DNA of 9,034 nucleotides from the NCBI GenBank assembly GCA_938003715.1, contig CALKYK010000022.1, positions 1 through 9,034 of the forward strand, in the 5' to 3' direction. Below, in pieces: positions 5,910 to 9,034 of this stretch. Numbering within the stretch: position 1 is the first letter of the stretch; each line of letters begins with the position of its first letter. Below the pieces are notes generated by a model. That model did not search any database and was not told the origin of the DNA. It worked only from the letters and a program-made list of their open reading frames with translations. Both the position numbers and the translations under genes were made by a program. The stretch comes from an uncultured Gammaproteobacteria bacterium (GTDB lineage: Bacteria > Pseudomonadota > Gammaproteobacteria > Steroidobacterales > Woeseiaceae).

Positions 5910-7090
5910 TGCGCGCGCCCTGGAAAATCCTGGCCCTGATGGCCGTCCTCGTGCTCGCGGCCGAGGCAAGCGCGCAGTCGGTGAGCCGCGGTACTTACCT
6001 TGCGCTGCAGGATATACAGAAGCTGATCGAGGAGGAGCGTCTGGTTGACGCGCGCGACAGCCTCGAAGCACTGGTGCTGAAGACGCGCGAGAATCCATAC
6101 GACTATGCGCTGGCCAACCAGTACCTGGCCCATACCAGCGTGATGCTCGACGATGCGGGGCGGGCCCGCCTGGCGCTCGAGGCGGCGCTCGGGAGCCCGG
6201 ATCTGCCCGACGACATGCGCGCCAACATGAGCCTGTTCTACGGTACCGTGTTGCTCGGCGACGAAGAATTCGAGCTGGGCCTGGAGGCGCTCGAGGAGTG
6301 GTTCTCGCTGGCGCAGTATCCGTTGCCGTCGCAGATTTTTTCCCTCGCGTACGCGAACTACCAGACCGGCAACAAGGATCGGGCCGAAACGCTGGTGGCG
6401 CGTGCCATCGGCGAATCGAGTGAGCCGCAGGAATCATGGTACCAGCTCTACTACCGGATCCTGTTCGAGAAAAAGAAGTATGCAGACGCCGAGCTGGTGC
6501 TCAAGGGCATGCTGACGCGGCATCCGTCCAATGCATCTTACTGGCGAATGCTCGCCAGTCACTTCCTGCAGCTGGAGGAAAGCGCGACCGGACTCGCGAC
6601 GATCATGACGGCGTACATCAACGACCTGGTCGAAGAGCCGTCGGACCTGCGACAGATCGTGTCCCTGTACGGCTACATCGACGCACCGGAAAAGGGCGCG
6701 CGGCTGCTCGATGACTGGATCGCTGCCGGTCGCCTGGAAAAGGACGCGGAGTCGATGAAGCAGCTGGGCAACCTGTGGCTGCTGGCACGGGAGCGCGATG
6801 AAGCGGTGACCGCATTGACCGAGGCGGCACGCATGGCGCCGGACGGCCAGGTATTCGAGATGCTCGGCGGCGTGCATTTCGAGGAAGAGTCGTGGACGGC
6901 TGCCTACGATGCCTATCGGGAAGCCCTGGACCTTGGCGGTCTCGATAATCAGGCGCGCGTCGAGTTGCTCGCCGGTATCAGCGCGTTCCGCGCGGGGCGA
7001 AACGACGCGGCACGTGTGAATCTCGAAGCGGCGGCCAGGGATGCCGAATTTCGCGCCCAGGCGCAGAGCATGCTCAGGCTGCTGGAGTAG
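5909..7090 (+). CDS. Secreted TPR-repeat protein of the TonB2-type operon
   Basis: The start is taken as ATG 5909, overlapping the tonB stop by one base (TGATG), giving 393 residues. A TTG one codon earlier is in frame but less likely. Residues 1-22 are a signal peptide (Arg and Lys, hydrophobic core, cleavage after ASA). The rest is almost entirely helical, with repeated tetratricopeptide-like helix pairs: clear at 142-168, 284-313, 315-343 and 352-378, weaker at 63-94 and 176-208. It is expected in the periplasm, possibly lipid-free since no lipobox cysteine follows the signal. A TPR gene closes the Vibrio TonB2 cluster in the same position, so this is probably a conserved partner that binds a system component or stabilises the complex. 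Its exact role is unknown. It is the last gene of the operon and faces the glutamate dehydrogenase gene tail to tail. Confidence 0.85.
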   Translation: MRAPWKILALMAVLVLAAEASAQSVSRGTYLALQDIQKLIEEERLVDARDSLEALVLKTRENPYDYALANQYLAHTSVMLDDAGRARLALEAALGSPDLPDDMRANMSLFYGTVLLGDEEFELGLEALEEWFSLAQYPLPSQIFSLAYANYQTGNKDRAETLVARAIGESSEPQESWYQLYYRILFEKKKYADAELVLKGMLTRHPSNASYWRMLASHFLQLEESATGLATIMTAYINDLVEEPSDLRQIVSLYGYIDAPEKGARLLDDWIAAGRLEKDAESMKQLGNLWLLARERDEAVTALTEAARMAPDGQVFEMLGGVHFEEESWTAAYDAYREALDLGGLDNQARVELLAGISAFRAGRNDAARVNLEAAARDAEFRAQAQSMLRLLE

Positions 7091-7112
7091 CGCTTTTCCG
7101 TAGCGTTCCCGG

Positions 7113-8423
7113 CTACATCCAAATGTCGCGCTGCATCGTCACCGTTGCGACGCGCTGGATTGCCAGCACGAGCGCCGCATCGCGCAGTGTAGGCTGCTCT
7201 GCCCTGGGTCGCGCGCCCGCCGCGAGGGATTTCAGCGTATCGAGCATCGCATCGACGGCCTGCTGCATTTTCTTCTCGAGTTGTCCATTGACGCGCTCGA
7301 GATCCCACTGCTGGTTTTCGAGGTTTTGCACCCATTCGAAATAGCTGACGACCACGCCGCCGCTGTTCGCGACGATGTCGGGTACTACAAATACGCCGCG
7401 TTCGGCAAGTATGCGATCGGCGGCCGGCGTGGTCGGTCCGTTCGCCGCCTCGACGATCAGCCGCGCGCGAACGGATTCTGCGTTGGCTGCGTGGATCTGG
7501 CATTCGAGCGCAGCAGGGACCAGGATGTCGCAGTCGAACGCGAGCAGGTCCTCGTTCGTGATCGTCATCGTTTCCGGCAGGCCGACGACGCTGCCACGCG
7601 CTGACTTGTGAGCGAGCACGGCGTCCGGATCCAGCCCCGACTCGTCGGCGACCCCGCCGCTCGAATCGGAGACCGCGACGACGCGCGCGCCAGCATCGTG
7701 AAATAGCCGCATCGCCGTGCCGCCGACGTTGCCGAGCCCCTGGATCGCTATCCGCCGTCCCGAAATGTCGGGCATGCCCTCGACGGACCCGCTGGACAGG
7801 AACCGCTCCGTCGCGTGCAGGCAGCCGCGTCCGGTCGCCTCTTCGCGACCAAGCGATCCGCCGAGTTCGATTGGCTTGCCCGTGACGACAGCTCGGTTGT
7901 TCTCGCCGCGATGCATCGCGTCGAACGTGTCGTAGATCCAGGCCATGGTCTGCGCGTCGGTGTACATGTCCGGGGCGGGGATATCGGTGTGCGGTCCGAT
8001 GACATCGCCGAGTTCCATGACGAAGCGGCGTGTGATGCGCCGGATTTCCGCCCGGCTGAGCTTTTTCGTATCGCAGATGACGCCGCCCTTCGCTCCGCCG
8101 AATGGTACGTCGACGATGGCGGTTTTCCATGTCATGAATGCAGCGAGTGCAATGACCTCCTCCTCGCTGACTGCGGGATGGAAGCGAATGCCTCCCTTCC
8201 CCGGACCTCGCGCGCGATTGTGCAGCACCCGGAAGCCGTGAAAGGTCCGCACCTCGCCATCGTCCATCGTGACGGAAAACGTCACGTGTGTCGTTCTTCT
8301 CGGGCTGGCCAGGAACTCGACCAGTCCTTTCTTGACGCCCTTCGTGAACTGCAGCGCCCGATCAAACTGTTCCCGAGACACCGCCCGGAGATCGCATTCC
8401 GTGGTACCTGCGCTACGCGACAT
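7113..8423 (-). CDS. Glu/Leu/Phe/Val dehydrogenase family protein, likely glutamate dehydrogenase
   Basis: The 436-residue product has the length of the hexameric small glutamate dehydrogenases, which interconvert glutamate with 2-oxoglutarate and ammonia. The substrate domain shows GPGKGGIRFHP (73-83), with K76 expected to bind the substrate carboxylate. It also shows MTWKTAIVDVPFGGAKGG (97-114), with K100 and catalytic K112, and HTDIPAPDM (145-153) with catalytic D152. The coenzyme domain begins near residue 219 with IQGLGNVGG (227-235), the dinucleotide-binding loop. VAVSDSSGG (249-257) ends the second strand and does not clearly decide between NAD and NADP. The ATG at 8423-8421 is well supported by GGGAGG (minus strand, 8436-8431) seven bases upstream. 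All key residues are present, so the enzyme should be active in the cytoplasm. Leucine or phenylalanine dehydrogenase is less likely from the length and the PFGGAKGG context, but not excluded. Confidence 0.92.
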   Translation of the reverse strand: MSRSAGTTECDLRAVSREQFDRALQFTKGVKKGLVEFLASPRRTTHVTFSVTMDDGEVRTFHGFRVLHNRARGPGKGGIRFHPAVSEEEVIALAAFMTWKTAIVDVPFGGAKGGVICDTKKLSRAEIRRITRRFVMELGDVIGPHTDIPAPDMYTDAQTMAWIYDTFDAMHRGENNRAVVTGKPIELGGSLGREEATGRGCLHATERFLSSGSVEGMPDISGRRIAIQGLGNVGGTAMRLFHDAGARVVAVSDSSGGVADESGLDPDAVLAHKSARGSVVGLPETMTITNEDLLAFDCDILVPAALECQIHAANAESVRARLIVEAANGPTTPAADRILAERGVFVVPDIVANSGGVVVSYFEWVQNLENQQWDLERVNGQLEKKMQQAVDAMLDTLKSLAAGARPRAEQPTLRDAALVLAIQRVATVTMQRDIWM

Positions 8424-8511
8424 GCTGCTGCCTCCCGGCGGACAATCGAAGGGCCATGATCCCAGCCAGGCGGCCTCGACGGTCTACGTAGTTTCGCGTA
8501 TCGGCATCCGG
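8424..8511 (-). promoter_or_regulatory. Gap upstream of glutamate dehydrogenase with CTACGTAG palindrome
   Basis: These 88 bases separate the RND-type exporter gene from the dehydrogenase gene on the same strand. A strong ribosome site (GGGAGG on the minus strand at 8436-8431) lies at the near end. CTACGTAG at 8484-8491 lies about 60 bases before the start codon. No clear -35/-10 pair and no terminator hairpin with a T run are visible. The dehydrogenase may have its own promoter here or be read through from the exporter gene. Confidence 0.35.
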
Positions 8512-9034
8512 TCAGGCCGACTGGCGGGCGCGGCCGAACGCACGCAGCCGCACCATCAGCAGCGGCAGTAGCGTCATATTCGCGACCAGCGCGACGAGCA
8601 TGGCGAGTCCCGTGAGCAGGCCGAAGTAGATCGTCGGCACGAAGTTCGAGAAGACGAGTATCGAAAAGCCGAGCATGATCGTCACGCTCGTGTAGTAAAT
8701 CGCCCGTCCTATACTGCGGTGCGATCGCTCCACTGCCGCCCAGTAATCGCGATCGATGCCGAATTCGTGGCGGAATCGATGCACATAGTGGATCGTGTCG
8801 TCGACGCCGATGCCGACGGTAATCGCGGCGATCGTGATCGTCATGAGATCGAGCGGAATGCCGACCCAGCCCATCAGTCCGAGCACGATGGCGGCCGACG
8901 ACATCGTGGGCAGCGTTGCGACCAGCGCGATGCGAAGCGAACGGAACAGGATCAAAAACATGATCGCAATCGCGATGAAAACGGCGCCGAGGGTAAGGAT
9001 TTGCGAACGGAACAGGCTGTGCAGCATGTTGTTG
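8512..9034 (-). CDS. RND-superfamily (MMPL-type) exporter, C-terminal fragment
   Basis: The minus-strand reading frame is open from the right edge to TGA at 8514-8512. About 173 residues are visible; the true start lies outside the window, and the first in-window ATG (9027-9025) is internal. Several long hydrophobic helices are present, numbered here from that ATG: 11-29, 34-56, 61-75, 111-130 and 132-156. The segment GIPLDLMTITIAAITVGIGV (56-75), followed by DDTIHYVHRF (76-85), is the characteristic transmembrane motif of the predicted RND exporters (MMPL, COG1033 type). Its acidic residues are thought to carry protons, and the protein resembles the C-terminal half of a 750-900-residue pump. 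These proteins export lipids, hopanoids or other hydrophobic molecules; the substrate here cannot be told. It ends in a short basic cytoplasmic tail. It may be co-transcribed with the dehydrogenase gene 88 bases downstream. Confidence 0.87.
   Translation of the reverse strand, partial: NNMLHSLFRSQILTLGAVFIAIAIMFLILFRSLRIALVATLPTMSSAAIVLGLMGWVGIPLDLMTITIAAITVGIGVDDTIHYVHRFRHEFGIDRDYWAAVERSHRSIGRAIYYTSVTIMLGFSILVFSNFVPTIYFGLLTGLAMLVALVANMTLLPLLMVRLRAFGRARQSA

Noticed and set aside
5343..6437. A 364-codon minus-strand open frame opposite tonB and the TPR gene
   Set aside because: It is antisense to two genes with clear family motifs, has an Arg/Pro/Ala-rich low-complexity composition and no recognisable domain.
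7091..7105. Intrinsic terminator between the TPR and dehydrogenase genes
   Set aside because: The only inverted repeat is four bases long (CGCT...AGCG), with no following T run on either strand.
6949..8130. A 393-codon open frame on the minus strand overlapping the dehydrogenase gene
   Set aside because: It lies in another frame of the same strand as a gene with intact catalytic motifs, is extremely Arg-rich and shows no domain. It is a product of GC-rich codon bias.
7815..8459. A 214-codon plus-strand open frame opposite the 5' half of the dehydrogenase gene
   Set aside because: It is antisense to catalytic-motif coding sequence and has no recognisable domain or convincing ribosome site.
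1..9034. Mobile element, CRISPR array, toxin-antitoxin pair or defence island
   Set aside because: No transposase, integrase, spaced direct repeats, or paired small genes are seen. Coding is continuous and composition looks uniform.

Overview
This 9,034-base window looks like chromosomal DNA from a GC-rich gammaproteobacterium, possibly a marine or environmental lineage. The basis is the high G+C at third codon positions, the frequent GTG starts, and a TonB2-type transport cluster in the same order I recall from Vibrio and relatives. I cannot name the genus. The region is compact and ordinary in composition. I see no tRNA, rRNA, insertion sequence, CRISPR array or phage gene, and every gap between genes is about 110 bases or less.

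Layout. Bases 1-563 (minus strand) hold the N-terminal part of a dicarboxylate/amino-acid:cation symporter that runs off the left edge. A 107-base divergent gap separates it from a stand-alone GCS2-family (glutamate-cysteine ligase-like) gene at 671-2143 (plus). After another 107-base gap with a plausible promoter comes the centrepiece, six plus-strand genes at 2251-7090: a DUF3450 periplasmic coiled-coil protein, a TtpC-like proton-channel protein with a large periplasmic extension, ExbB, ExbD, TonB and a secreted TPR protein. Every junction inside this block overlaps by 1 or 4 bases, so it is almost certainly one translationally coupled operon. Convergent to it, 22 bases away, is a glutamate dehydrogenase-family gene (7113-8423, minus). 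Upstream of that on the same strand is the C-terminal end of an RND/MMPL-type exporter (8512 to the right edge).

How the genes work together. The six-gene block should build a TonB-type energy-transducing machine. ExbB and ExbD, together with the channel domain of the TtpC-like protein, would harvest the proton motive force. TonB would pass the energy to outer-membrane TonB-dependent receptors, none of which is encoded here. The DUF3450, TtpC-extension and TPR proteins would sit in the periplasm around it. The TonB is short, with almost no proline-rich linker and no histidine in its membrane anchor, which fits a system relying on extra periplasmic partners. The flanking genes share a loose glutamate theme (uptake, a Glu-type ligase and glutamate dehydrogenase), but nothing in the sequence ties them to the TonB block.

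The window is not a wholly new system. Its most interesting points are the TtpC-type variant TonB machine and an 8-base palindrome (CTACGTAG) that I find only in two short intergenic gaps, one before the TonB operon and one before glutamate dehydrogenase.
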